DNA of 64,000 bases from Flavobacteriales bacterium (GCA_003150615.1 QALN01000003.1:186001-250000); one strand, 5' to 3'. Positions 19,086 to 27,969 are shown, counted from the stretch's first letter. A program made the numbers and translations. Notes: generated by a model not told the origin, from the letters alone.

Positions 19086-19231
19086 CATGCATAGGCTGCC
19101 TGCCGGGCGGATCCCTGCGGATAGGAAAATATCTAACGGCTTATGGCTGTCGAACGGGCGAGACGGAACAGATTGTAAAAACAGTTCGTGTGTGGCAGAG
19201 TGCCGCATTTAAAACAAATAATTATTGCATC

Positions 19232-20551
19232 ATGAAAAATTTCGATTTGCGCCGGATATTTCAAGCGTTTTTGTTGAGTGCCGTCCTTGCCGCACCGTTT
19301 TTTACGGTACAGGCCCAAAGCAGTACGCAGCATAATCCCAATGGACTCAGTTACTTTACCTATTGGGACCAGCGCCGTACGCTTTTTGCCGGGCTCGGTC
19401 TGGGAACCACTGACATAGTTATGCTCGGCGACGATTTTATGGATCGTGGCATGTGGGCCGAATCATACGGCAATCCGTATATAAAAAACAGGGGAATAGA
19501 CGCCGATAACCTGGCAGGACTGGCATACAGGCTTGACGATATAATCAAATACCGTCCGGCCAAGGTATTTATACACATAGGCAAACGCGACATAAAAGCC
19601 GGAATGAGCCCGGAGTTGGCCGCATCGTATCTTTCCGATATAGTAGGCCGTATCCGTTCCGGTTCTAAACATACGCGGGTATATGTACTGGGCATAATAC
19701 CCGATAAGACCACCCCTGACAGCACTCTGGCCAAATACCGCAAGTACGACAGCATCGTAAGCGAAACCGTACCTGGAATAACATTCGTAGATATACTTCC
19801 TGCCATGACAGGCTCCGATGGCCGCCTGCGTCCTGAGTTTGCGTACGGCAATTCGGTGCTGTTGAACGGAAAAGGTTACAAAGCCGCCGTGGAAGCCCTT
19901 CATACGTACCTGTCTAAAAGCATACTCGACGATAAAGGCGTACGCGACGATTATCCCCTGACCGGTTTTGTTAAAACGCGCAATTCGATAATAGAATATC
20001 TGCCCGCCACGAGCGACGATATACTCATGATAGGAAACAGTATAACCAACGGCGGGGAGTGGGCCGAACTTTTACGCAACAAAAACGCCAAGAACCGCGG
20101 TATCAGTTCCGATGTCACGGACGGTGTATTGGTACGTCTGCCGCGTATGTTGCGCGTGCCTCCGCGTAAAGTGTTCATCATGATAGGAGTGAACGATTTG
20201 GGGAACCCTCCGGGCAAGACCGAAGAGTATGTAGTAGAAAATATTTTCAGGATAGTAGCCGAAATAAAACGCATGGCTCCCAAAACACAGATATACGTAC
20301 AGAGTCTTCTACCTGTCAACCCTACATTTCCTTCGTTCCGCTCCCACACGGTGCTTGGCGAACCTATACGGCGTATAAACAAATCGCTCTCCGCCGCCGC
20401 CCATGAAAGAGGATATTCATTTATAGACCTTCACGGCGCAATGTCCGACAGGGACGGCAATCTGGATGCCAAATACACCAACGACGGACTCCATTTATGC
20501 TGGGAAGGCTATCGCCTGTGGAGGGATATTCTCATGTCCTATATGAAATAA
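19232..20551 (+). CDS. Exported tandem SGNH/GDSL hydrolase
   Basis: The 439-residue protein has a signal peptide (about 1-29, ending FFTVQAQ) and two SGNH-like domains. The C-terminal one (from about 255) is complete: block I MIGNSITNGGEWAELL, the Gly/Asn blocks KNRGISSD and MIGVNDLGNPP, and the catalytic Asp-His block NDGLHLCWEGY. The N-terminal one has the same spacing but reads MLGDDFMDRGMWAE where the catalytic Ser should be, and HIGKRDIK in place of the GxND block, so it looks inactive. Such enzymes deacetylate or de-esterify glycans and glycolipids in the periplasm. The ATG at 19232 is chosen for its signal peptide; an upstream in-frame start overlaps the regulator gene. Confidence 0.87.
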   Translation: MKNFDLRRIFQAFLLSAVLAAPFFTVQAQSSTQHNPNGLSYFTYWDQRRTLFAGLGLGTTDIVMLGDDFMDRGMWAESYGNPYIKNRGIDADNLAGLAYRLDDIIKYRPAKVFIHIGKRDIKAGMSPELAASYLSDIVGRIRSGSKHTRVYVLGIIPDKTTPDSTLAKYRKYDSIVSETVPGITFVDILPAMTGSDGRLRPEFAYGNSVLLNGKGYKAAVEALHTYLSKSILDDKGVRDDYPLTGFVKTRNSIIEYLPATSDDILMIGNSITNGGEWAELLRNKNAKNRGISSDVTDGVLVRLPRMLRVPPRKVFIMIGVNDLGNPPGKTEEYVVENIFRIVAEIKRMAPKTQIYVQSLLPVNPTFPSFRSHTVLGEPIRRINKSLSAAAHERGYSFIDLHGAMSDRDGNLDAKYTNDGLHLCWEGYRLWRDILMSYMK

Positions 20552-20588
20552 AAACTTATGTCAGACGTTGATCGTCCGCACATATACC

Positions 20589-23051
20589 ATGAATAAAAAT
20601 ACGATGCTTATGATTAAAAAACTGATGTTGCCGCTGCTGGTGCTTTTGTCTGCCGCGGCCTCGGCCCAGCCGTACAAAGGACGGGTTTACGAAGATGTTA
20701 ACGGTAACGGTTCGTTCGACAAGGCGGACCGCCCATTGAAGGATGTGAAGGTATCCGACGGTCTGAATGTCGTTAAAACGGCAGCCGACGGTACTTTTTT
20801 CCTCCCCGGCCATGCCGACCCGCGTTTTGTCTTCGTGACGGTCCCTTCCGGATATTATTCCGTACGTCCCTGGTCGCCTGTCGACGGGAAAACACAGTAT
20901 GATTTTCCTATGTCCAAACGCAAGGAAAACAAAGCCGCGAAATTCATCCAGTTGGCCGATACCGAAACGAGCGACGGCAGAAAATGGGTGGACGTCATAC
21001 GCCGCTATGCAGCCAACGAAAAAGTGGACTTTATAATCCATACCGGAGATATATGCTACGAGCCAGGTATCCGTTTCCATTCCGACAGTGTGAATACTTC
21101 GACAATGGGCGTACCGGTGTATTACGTTATGGGCAACCATGACCTTATGAAAAAAGTAGCCAAACCGGAATATCTGTACGAAGAATGTCTGGGTCCGGCG
21201 TGGTATTCGTTTGAAGCCTCAGGTGTGCATTTTATCGTCGTACCTATGTTAATTGGCGACGGACGTCCTACATATACCGCCGAACAGATCTATGCCTGGC
21301 TCAAAAACGACCTGGCACAAACCGCTCCCGGACAAAGGATAGTGGTGTTCACGCACTACGAAAATACGCTCTCCGGCAACGAACTTGTATTTAAGTCAAA
21401 AGACGGAAAAATAGATTTCAACGATTACAATATCCGCGCAGCTTTGATAGGGCACTGGCATATAAATTACCGTCAGAACACACCGGCTGGAGTGCCTTAC
21501 ATAGTGACGTCTCCGGCCAACAAAGGCGGTGTTGACCATTCTCCTTCGGCTTTCAGGGTAGTGGAGGTGGATGAGAAAGGAGGCGTATCTTCCAAGGGCG
21601 TGTACAGTTATGCTTCCATGAACCTGGCGCTCGTTAGCCCTTCGTCCCAGGTGTATTCTTCCGGATCGGTTTACATTTCGGCCAATGCTTATAACGCTAC
21701 GGCTCATGTGGAAAAAGTGGCTTATACTGTCCTGAAAGGTCGTAAAGTTATCTCTAAAGGGACTCTTGAGCGTGTTACGGACTGGAATTACGCGCGCAAT
21801 GTAAAATTAAAAACCGTACGCGGCGATCAATACACGGTCGAGGTCACGGCTTTCACATCCGACGGACAGACCAAAAAAGTGTCGCGCAATTTCACCGTAT
21901 CTTCGGAAAGCATAGTCCCAGAAAAAATACAGGGACCGTGGGCGCAGCTGCGCGGCAACGAAATGCACAATCAGGCTGGTGTGACAAACGGCCGCGAAGT
22001 GAAATATCCGCGTCTGGCATGGGTCGCCAATGCCGGAGGCAACATTTTTATGGCATCGCCGATAGTTGCGGACGGAACGGTCTTCACCGCCACAGTCGAT
22101 AACGATATGGACGGACGTTCGGCGGTAGTGGCGCTCGATGCACGTACGGGAGCCGAAAAATGGAGATACTCCACAGCCAACTCCGTTAAAAATACGATAG
22201 TATATTCCTCCGGAAAGGTATTCGCCGTCGATGCCGAAGGTACTGTTTACGCATTGGATGCGGATACAGGCGGACTCGTATGGAAAAAGAAATTGGAAGT
22301 CGGTTATCTTCCTGCTATCTGCGAGGGACTTGTGGTGCGTGGCGATACGTTATATGCCGGCGCCGGACGCGGCCTTTCCGCTCTCAATGCTTCGGATGGT
22401 TCGCGTTTTTGGAAAAATGAGGATTTCGGCCAGGCTTGCGGTACGGTCACCACCATGACATTGGCCGGAAATACGCTTATAAGTTCCGCTCACTGGGACG
22501 CGCTTTACGGTACGAACATAAAAACGGGCAAGATGACTTGGAGGCAGGGAGCTTCAGGTCTTCGTTACCGTGACGGCGGTACTTCCGTTTATGACGGGAA
22601 AATGTATGTCTGCTCCAGCCGCAGAGTGTATGAAATGTCGCCCGGAAACGGAGATTTCATGCATGTGCGTAATACGGAACACATAATGCAGGTGGCATCG
22701 ACTCCGTTGCTTACTGACGGGCTGCTGATATCCGGTTCTTTCGACGGTCTTCTGGCTTTCAGGAACGATAATTTCGACCTTGCATGGAAAGCCGAGGTAG
22801 GCCCTGCCATATTCTGCACAGCTCCTTATTCAGGTTATGGTACGCGTTCGGTCGAGGCTTCTGCCGTCGATGCCGGAAATGCCGTGCTTTTCGGGGCTTC
22901 CGACGGAATCTTCCGTGCGGTGGACAAAAAAGACGGCCACGTAATATGGAGTTACGACTTCGCCTGTCCGATTCTCACCACTCCTGCCGTAGTGGATGGT
23001 ATGATATATGTGGCCGATTTTGCCGGAAATGTTTATGCATTTGCGATTTAA
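20589..23051 (+). CDS. Exported calcineurin-like phosphoesterase fused to a PQQ-type beta-propeller
   Basis: This 820-residue protein has, in order: a signal peptide (ending SAAASAQ); a small beta domain with a calcium-loop-like DVNGNGSFDKAD (about 30-110, MetallophosN-like); a metallophosphatase core (QLADTETSD, HTGDICYEP, VMGNHDLM, VVFTHYEN, GHWHINY; about 115-300); a C-terminal phosphoesterase beta domain; and from about 450 a chain of PQQ/YVTN-like propeller blades (VVALDARTGAEKWRYS, VYALDADTGGLVWKKK, LSALNASDGSRFWKN). It should cleave a phosphoester in the periplasm, with the propeller as binding platform. It starts about 38 bp after the SGNH gene. Alternative starts at 20568 and 20604 cannot be excluded. 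Confidence 0.88.
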   Translation: MNKNTMLMIKKLMLPLLVLLSAAASAQPYKGRVYEDVNGNGSFDKADRPLKDVKVSDGLNVVKTAADGTFFLPGHADPRFVFVTVPSGYYSVRPWSPVDGKTQYDFPMSKRKENKAAKFIQLADTETSDGRKWVDVIRRYAANEKVDFIIHTGDICYEPGIRFHSDSVNTSTMGVPVYYVMGNHDLMKKVAKPEYLYEECLGPAWYSFEASGVHFIVVPMLIGDGRPTYTAEQIYAWLKNDLAQTAPGQRIVVFTHYENTLSGNELVFKSKDGKIDFNDYNIRAALIGHWHINYRQNTPAGVPYIVTSPANKGGVDHSPSAFRVVEVDEKGGVSSKGVYSYASMNLALVSPSSQVYSSGSVYISANAYNATAHVEKVAYTVLKGRKVISKGTLERVTDWNYARNVKLKTVRGDQYTVEVTAFTSDGQTKKVSRNFTVSSESIVPEKIQGPWAQLRGNEMHNQAGVTNGREVKYPRLAWVANAGGNIFMASPIVADGTVFTATVDNDMDGRSAVVALDARTGAEKWRYSTANSVKNTIVYSSGKVFAVDAEGTVYALDADTGGLVWKKKLEVGYLPAICEGLVVRGDTLYAGAGRGLSALNASDGSRFWKNEDFGQACGTVTTMTLAGNTLISSAHWDALYGTNIKTGKMTWRQGASGLRYRDGGTSVYDGKMYVCSSRRVYEMSPGNGDFMHVRNTEHIMQVASTPLLTDGLLISGSFDGLLAFRNDNFDLAWKAEVGPAIFCTAPYSGYGTRSVEASAVDAGNAVLFGASDGIFRAVDKKDGHVIWSYDFACPILTTPAVVDGMIYVADFAGNVYAFAI

Positions 23052-23070
23052 CGGCTCCGTACTTAGGCGC

Positions 23071-23106
23071 AAAAAAAAATGCGGGGCTTTGGCCCCGCAT
23101 TTTTTT
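23071..23106 (+). terminator. Terminator after the phosphoesterase/PQQ gene
   Basis: The 9-bp stem ATGCGGGGC / GCCCCGCAT (23079-23087 with 23092-23100) has a TTTG loop, an A-tract before and a T-tract after. Its symmetry may let it work leftward too. Confidence 0.88.
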
Positions 23107-23120
23107 GTGTGGACGTATAA

Positions 23121-23149
23121 AAAAAACGCCGGTTGAAAAAACCGGCATT
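23121..23149 (-). terminator. Terminator of the small acidic lipoprotein gene
   Basis: A 7-bp stem (23128-23134 with 23140-23146, GCCGGTT/AACCGGC) is followed, on the minus strand, by an uninterrupted T-run (23126-23121). It lies about 50 bp beyond the lipoprotein stop. Confidence 0.82.
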
Positions 23150-23198
23150 TTTTAGAGCTTAGCATTCCCTGTGTCGCGGGAATGTTAGATTTAGTTTC

Positions 23199-23393
23199 TT
23201 ATTCAGCAACTACCTCGGCAGCTACAGTCGTATCGGCAACTGTAGAGTCAGCAACCGTAGTGTCAACTACTTCAACTGCTGCTTCTTCAACAACTACGCT
23301 GTCAGCTTCAACGGGAGCTTCGGCTTCGGTTGATTTGCAAGCTGCGAAAAGGGCAACTACTGCGAACGACATAAGAACTACTACTTTTTTCAT
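23199..23393 (-). CDS. Small acidic, repeat-rich lipoprotein
   Basis: A 64-residue protein: signal MKKVVVLMSFAVVALFAA with lipidated Cys19, then about 45 residues made almost only of Val, Ala, Glu, Thr and Asp with repeating VDTTVADSTVADTT units. The family is unknown to me, though similar short acidic lipoproteins are common in Bacteroidetes. It has its own terminator and a possible -7 box TATATTTG (minus strand, 23484-23477), so it is a free-standing transcript that may be highly expressed. No enzymatic role is likely; an envelope or surface filler role is a guess. Confidence 0.8.
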   Translation of the reverse strand: MKKVVVLMSFAVVALFAACKSTEAEAPVEADSVVVEEAAVEVVDTTVADSTVADTTVAAEVVAE

Positions 23394-23631
23394 CTTGATA
23401 ATGACTTAAAAATTGTTTATAATATCTGATAATGATTTACTTCCGGTAAATGTTATCCTCTTGTTTTACAACCCGACAAATATATAAAATATATTTTGTT
23501 AGATGTAAGTTAAAGTTATATTTTTTTTGAAAATGACATTATTTGCCCTTTTTGCAAATTTACCGGGGTTTTATTCCTGTTCTGTCAATGCCTGAGCGTA
23601 TAACCGGTTGTGAAATTAAGAAAACATTAAC

Positions 23632-24831
23632 TTAAATATCTCCGTCTTTTACCATTTCGTCCAGTGTTTCGCATATCATGCGGCATCCGTACTCTATTTC
23701 TTCCGCCGATATGGTAAGTGGAGGCGAGAGGCGCAGCGCGCGCTTTTCATATAGCAGAAGGAATGTTATTACCCCCTTGTCCAAAAGGCGTTTCATCAGT
23801 TTTACAGGTGTCCGGTCGGAAGCGAACATCGGCGCCAGCATCAGTCCCATGCCCCTTATCTCCTGTATCGAAGGATGTACCAGATATTTACGGAACAGTT
23901 TTTCTTTTTCCAGCGTTTGCGGTATGATATCGCCCTCGGTCAGTATCTTAAGCGTTTCCAGACACGATGCGGCCACTACCGGGTTTCCTCCGAATGTAGT
24001 GACATGCCCCATCTTCGGATTGTCCAGAAACGTACGCATTTTTTCCAGCGAAGAAACGAAACCTCCTACCGGAAGCCCGCCTCCCATTCCTTTTCCTATT
24101 GCCAGTATATCGGGTACGATGCCGAAATTCTGATATCCGAACAAACGTCCGCAACGTCCGAATCCCGGTTGTATCTCATCTATTATCAACTGTGCTCCCA
24201 CCTGTGTGCAACGCTCGCGTACGGCCGCCAACCAGCCGTTTTCCGGCAATATGAAACCGGCTCCGCCCTGTATCGATTCCAACAGGACTCCGGCAGTGTG
24301 TTCGGTTATCATATCTATGTCGTCGAAGTTATTGAACTCCAGAAAACGTACGTCCGGGATCAACGGACGGAAAGCGCGTTTCTGTTCTTCCACACCGAGC
24401 ATGCTCAGCGATCCTTGTGTATTGCCATGATAAGCCCATTTGGCGCCTATCATCTCCGTGCGGCCAGTTACGCGTTTTGCCAGTTTTATGCTCGCTTCGA
24501 TAGCTTCCGTTCCCGAGTTTACCATGTACAGGCAATCCAGCCCCGGTTCCAGCATTCCGGTCAGCATGCGGCAGTATTCGAGCGGGGCGTCCTGTATGAA
24601 CTCTCCGTACACCATCACGTGCATGTACCTCTCCACCTGTTCTTTTATGGCCTTGACCACACGTGGATTTGAGTGGCCTATCACGTTGGCCGACACTCCG
24701 GCTTCCAGGTCCAGATATTTCTTTCCCGATTTGTCGTATATCCACGAGCCTTCGGCCTTGTCTATGTCCAGTCCCAGCGGGTAAGGCGTGGTTTGGGCCT
24801 GGTATTTCTTGAATTCTTCGAGTCTGTTCAT
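23632..24831 (-). CDS. Class III (ornithine/GABA-type) aminotransferase, PLP-dependent
   Basis: The 399-residue fold-type I enzyme shows the family blocks YLDLEAGVSANVIGHSNP, YMVNSGTEAIEASIKLA, AYHGNTQGSL, the Asp that holds the PLP ring nitrogen (LIIDEIQPGFGRCGRLF) and the Schiff-base lysine region DILAIGKGMGGGLPVGG. It transfers an amino group between an omega-amino or alpha-amino donor and a keto acid; the exact substrate (acetylornithine, ornithine or GABA) cannot be decided, and no arginine-pathway gene lies beside it. The ATG at 24831 is preferred over 24849. A -7 box TAACTTTG (minus strand, 24871-24864) lies about 35 bp upstream. Confidence 0.87.
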   Translation of the reverse strand: MNRLEEFKKYQAQTTPYPLGLDIDKAEGSWIYDKSGKKYLDLEAGVSANVIGHSNPRVVKAIKEQVERYMHVMVYGEFIQDAPLEYCRMLTGMLEPGLDCLYMVNSGTEAIEASIKLAKRVTGRTEMIGAKWAYHGNTQGSLSMLGVEEQKRAFRPLIPDVRFLEFNNFDDIDMITEHTAGVLLESIQGGAGFILPENGWLAAVRERCTQVGAQLIIDEIQPGFGRCGRLFGYQNFGIVPDILAIGKGMGGGLPVGGFVSSLEKMRTFLDNPKMGHVTTFGGNPVVAASCLETLKILTEGDIIPQTLEKEKLFRKYLVHPSIQEIRGMGLMLAPMFASDRTPVKLMKRLLDKGVITFLLLYEKRALRLSPPLTISAEEIEYGCRMICETLDEMVKDGDI

Positions 24832-24863
24832 AATAATTTCCCGCCGCATTTGTGGCGGCTGTG

Positions 24864-24871
24864 CAAAGTTA
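24864..24871 (-). promoter_or_regulatory. -7 box (TAACTTTG) for the aminotransferase
   Basis: Exact TAnnTTTG match read on the minus strand; no clear -33 element. A short hairpin (CCGCC...GGCGG, 24841-24858) lies in the leader. Confidence 0.5.
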
Positions 24872-24977
24872 TGTAAAAAACACCTTTTAATGTTCCGGAT
24901 GCTTAGTTTTGTCCAGTGAGGAAAATGTTTTTATAACCGTATACGCAAAACGGAAGTCGCCTTGTCGTATAATTTGC

Positions 24978-24985
24978 TAACTTTG
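24978..24985 (+). promoter_or_regulatory. -7 box (TAACTTTG) for the DUF5074 lipoprotein
   Basis: Exact TAnnTTTG match 38 bp before the ATG at 25023. It places the transcription start downstream of any earlier start codon except a TTG at 25002, which would give a poorer signal peptide. Confidence 0.55.
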
Positions 24986-25022
24986 CATTCTGTAAAAAAA
25001 ATTGAAAAACAATACAGGACAA

Positions 25023-26366
25023 ATGAAAAAATCGAAAGTATTTGCGGTGCTGCTGGCTGCGTTTGCGCTGGTTATGGTATCGTGTTCCAAAGAAGACGGC
25101 CCGTCGTCCGCCCCTCAGATAGGCGAAGTGGAAAACGCCGTCGACGGTATGAAACTGAAAACAGGCGAGAGCGTTACATTCTCCGCCAGAATGGTTTGCG
25201 AAGATCAGGCCTCTTTCGCATGGCTTCTGGACGGAGACAAGGTAGCGGAAGGCAAAACTTACACGTTTACTCCCGATAAGACCGGTTCGTTCGAGGTAGT
25301 TTTCATCGCTGTCAACAGCATAGGCCGCGATGAGGTGAAATTTTCGGTCAATGTAGTAAAATACAAAGGCGGCTTTTTCATCGTAAACGAGGGATCTTTC
25401 GGCCGTACGATGGGTACTGTGGATTATTTTGCCGACGCCTCGTCCCGTACCCCGGCCGTGTACAAAGCCGCCAATCCTGGCAAGGAACTCGGCAATACTA
25501 CCGATTACGGCGCATTGTGGAACGGCAACTATTATTTCGTATCGAAACAGGGACGTAAACTGGTCAAGGCATCGGCAGCTGACTTTAAGGACCAGGGAGA
25601 ATTTACTCCTGGCGTACAGGGCGCCGATGCCGACGGACGTTCCTTTGCCGGAGTAGACGCCAACCACGGAGTGTACACCACGGCCAACGGAGCGTACATA
25701 GTGGACCTCAATACATTTACCGGAATAAAATATCTGGAAGGTTCCAAAGGTTCCGGAACGACCGGAATGTCCGCACAATGCGGCGCGGCGGTGACCGAAG
25801 GCGACTATATTTTCGTCATAAACATAAAGGACGGCGTGCTGGTATATTCCAAAGCAGACTATTCTTTCATTAAAAATCTGTGCCCGGCTCATATAGGTTT
25901 CGTAAAGTCCAAGGATGGCTCTCTGTGGGCTTCGGATGGCGGCTCGCTTTACCGCATAAACACGTCTTCGCTTTCCGTAGTCAAGACCGACCTGCCCGAA
26001 GGACTTTCCGTATATACCGACCAGTGGGCATGGAAGCCGGCCATGTTTGCCGCTTCGTCTTCGGAAAACGCTCTTTTCTTCGGCTGTGCGGACGGATATG
26101 AAGTGAAAAAGATATACAAGTACGAGATAGGCAATGCCTCTTCGCTCTCGCAGCCTTTCGCACAGGGCGGGGCGACCGATTTCCTGTACGGCGCCGGCAT
26201 ACAGGTCGACCCTTCGACCGGTGATGTCCTGGCTTCTTTTACCGGTGTAAGCTGGGGCGACAACAAAAACAAACTCGTAGTGTTCGACGGTAAAACCGGA
26301 GCGGAAAAATCGCGTTTCGAATACGAAGAGTACGTTTTCCCGGCTATGATTATATTTAACGACTGA
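25023..26366 (+). CDS. DUF5074-type beta-propeller lipoprotein with PKD/Ig-like N-terminus
   Basis: The 447-residue protein begins MKKSKVFAVLLAAFALVMVS with lipidated Cys21. Residues about 30-115 form a PKD/Ig-like domain (LKTGESVTFSARM...FAWLLDGDKV). From about 118 the DUF5074 pattern starts (GGFFIVNEGSFGRTMGTVDY), with propeller-like repeats (VYTTANGAYIVDLNTFTG, IQVDPSTGDVLASFTG). In Bacteroidetes such proteins often sit beside TonB receptors, including corrinoid ones, but no receptor, riboswitch or B12 gene is next to it here. It is probably an outer-membrane or surface binding protein of unknown ligand. A strong terminator follows. Confidence 0.8.
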   Translation: MKKSKVFAVLLAAFALVMVSCSKEDGPSSAPQIGEVENAVDGMKLKTGESVTFSARMVCEDQASFAWLLDGDKVAEGKTYTFTPDKTGSFEVVFIAVNSIGRDEVKFSVNVVKYKGGFFIVNEGSFGRTMGTVDYFADASSRTPAVYKAANPGKELGNTTDYGALWNGNYYFVSKQGRKLVKASAADFKDQGEFTPGVQGADADGRSFAGVDANHGVYTTANGAYIVDLNTFTGIKYLEGSKGSGTTGMSAQCGAAVTEGDYIFVINIKDGVLVYSKADYSFIKNLCPAHIGFVKSKDGSLWASDGGSLYRINTSSLSVVKTDLPEGLSVYTDQWAWKPAMFAASSSENALFFGCADGYEVKKIYKYEIGNASSLSQPFAQGGATDFLYGAGIQVDPSTGDVLASFTGVSWGDNKNKLVVFDGKTGAEKSRFEYEEYVFPAMIIFND

Positions 26367-26390
26367 AGATAATATACGACTGTAATTTTC

Positions 26391-26431
26391 ACTCCGGCAT
26401 CCCCTGAAATGGGGATGCCGGAGTTTTTTTT
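26391..26431 (+). terminator. Terminator after the DUF5074 gene
   Basis: A 14-bp perfect stem (26391-26404 with 26411-26424, ACTCCGGCATCCCC) with a 6-nt loop is followed by eight T. Confidence 0.92.
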
Positions 26432-26469
26432 AACGGATATAAGCTATTTCCCCCAATGATAGCCGGGAG

Positions 26470-26477
26470 TAAATTTG
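26470..26477 (+). promoter_or_regulatory. -7 box (TAAATTTG) for the OB-like lipoprotein / PepSY pair
   Basis: TAAATTTG is an exact -7 consensus. TTTC at 26447-26450 with a 19-bp spacer is a near -33 match. The ATG is at 26495. Confidence 0.55.
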
Positions 26478-26494
26478 CTTAAAAATTTATTGCG

Positions 26495-27088
26495 ATGAAC
26501 ATACGGAAAACATTTGTTGCAGTCGTTGCCATGGCGGCTGTATTTTTGGCCTCAGGGTGTAAAAGCGGCCGAGAGTATGCCGGCGGGGAAACGGCAGGTA
26601 TAACCGGAGTGTCAGACACGATGACCGTGGACCGGGTGCTGGTTTCGGCCGACTCCCTTTCCGGTCATGAGGTTGTGTTTGAAGGCGTATGTACCCACAT
26701 ATGCGCCCACGGCGGAAGAAAAATATTCGTGATGGGTTCTGACGATTCCAAAGTGCTCCGTGTCGAGGCCGACGGCTTCATAGGCAGTTTTCCGGAAGAG
26801 ACGGTCAACAGCATAGTCGTCGTTAAAGGCATATTGGCAGAGGACAGGATAGACGAGGCGTATCTCGATGCATGGGAGCAAAAAATAAAGGAAACAGAAG
26901 CCGTGAACACGGCCTCCGAAAGCTCCCATTGCGATGCGGAACAAAAAGCCCAGGGCCAGGCCGATATCAAAAACGCCTTCGACCGTATCGGGGATTTCCG
27001 CAGCAAGATAGCCTCACGCACGGAAAAAGAAGGCAAGCCGTACCTTTCATTCTATCATGTGGACGCCTCGCAGTACGAAATAAAATAA
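26495..27088 (+). CDS. Lipoprotein with OB-fold-like domain (unassigned)
   Basis: The 197-residue protein has a lipobox FLASGC (lipidated Cys22). Residues about 45-125 read VDRVLVSADSLSGHEVVFEG, VCTHICAHGGRKIFVMGSDD and then VVVKGILAEDRIDEAYL. That is the strand order of small OB-fold 'nucleic-acid-binding-like' lipoproteins, with a possible thiol or metal site (Cys-x3-Cys-x-His). A Glu/Lys-rich coiled tail follows with a further SSHCDAEQK. It is followed by a PepSY-type membrane protein, suggesting a two-gene unit. I cannot name the function; metal handling is a guess from the Cys/His cluster and the neighbour. Confidence 0.68.
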   Translation: MNIRKTFVAVVAMAAVFLASGCKSGREYAGGETAGITGVSDTMTVDRVLVSADSLSGHEVVFEGVCTHICAHGGRKIFVMGSDDSKVLRVEADGFIGSFPEETVNSIVVVKGILAEDRIDEAYLDAWEQKIKETEAVNTASESSHCDAEQKAQGQADIKNAFDRIGDFRSKIASRTEKEGKPYLSFYHVDASQYEIK

Positions 27089-27265
27089 CCTGGCCATAAA
27101 CTGTATGACGCTAACATACCGTTCGATATTTAATGTAGGTTGTTTATTTCTGTTTCGCCTGGCCCTCCGGTCTTTTTGGAGCGGCAAAAGAAAGCTGAGA
27201 GAATGTTTACGGACCTATGGTATGTCCTGCCTGAGCGCCGGTAAAAAAATACCCGGAAAAATACT

Positions 27266-27844
27266 ATGAAAAAACACATGTCGATATCGGTCGTAAGGAA
27301 ATGGAGCCGCATAGTGCACCGCGATTTGTCGTACCTGTTTGCCGGGGTTCTTATAGTTTACGCCGTATCGGGGATATGCCTTAACCACAAACGCGATTTC
27401 AACTCCGATTATTTGATAAAACTAAAAAAATACGACATTGCGCGATCTCTTCCCGCCTCCCAGGACGGATATGACGAGGCATTGGTAAAAAGTCTACTGG
27501 AACCCCTTGAAGAGGACGGCAATTACACAAAACATTATTTCCCTTCGGAAAATACGATGAAAGTGTTTCTCAAGGGAGGCTCTTCGCTGACCGTAAATAC
27601 CCGAACCGGCGCAGCGCAGTACGAATCGGTGAAAAAACGCCCTATCCTTGGAAGTCTCAACCGTCTGCATTACAACCCGTCGAAAAACTGGACCGTGTTT
27701 TCCGATATTTTTGCAGCTTGCCTGATAGTAATAACTATTACCGGACTGGTGATGGTCAAAGGGAAAAAAGGACTGTGGGGCAGGGGAGGGATAGAACTCT
27801 CAGTCGGCATAGCAATACCGCTGTTGTTCATATTTTTCCTTTGA
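27266..27844 (+). CDS. PepSY-associated membrane protein
   Basis: The 192-residue protein has an N-terminal helix preceded by SRIVHRDLSYLFAGVLIVYAV, the PepSY-TM pattern, then a periplasmic PepSY-like domain (about 50-125). Two C-terminal helices (FAACLIVITITGLVMV, GIAIPLLFIFFL) flank the conserved LHYNPSKNWTVFSDIF region. Members often work with TonB-dependent iron or haem uptake or as membrane reductase partners. It lies 177 bp after the OB-like lipoprotein. It is shorter than full PepSY-TM proteins (usually 370 or more), which is common in Bacteroidetes. Confidence 0.8.
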   Translation: MKKHMSISVVRKWSRIVHRDLSYLFAGVLIVYAVSGICLNHKRDFNSDYLIKLKKYDIARSLPASQDGYDEALVKSLLEPLEEDGNYTKHYFPSENTMKVFLKGGSSLTVNTRTGAAQYESVKKRPILGSLNRLHYNPSKNWTVFSDIFAACLIVITITGLVMVKGKKGLWGRGGIELSVGIAIPLLFIFFL

Positions 27845-27969
27845 AATGTAACGGAATGGTTTTTAAGTGTAGATTTTCAGCCTCCGTCTTATGCATAGTG
27901 TACGATACTTGTGGCTGTTTTTATGTACATCTGTGTAAGATAAGAGCCGTGTAAAATACGTTTTGCCTT

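Noticed and set aside
25023..26366. Cobalamin uptake locus
   Set aside because: DUF5074 proteins can accompany corrinoid receptors, but no receptor, riboswitch or B12 gene is adjacent.
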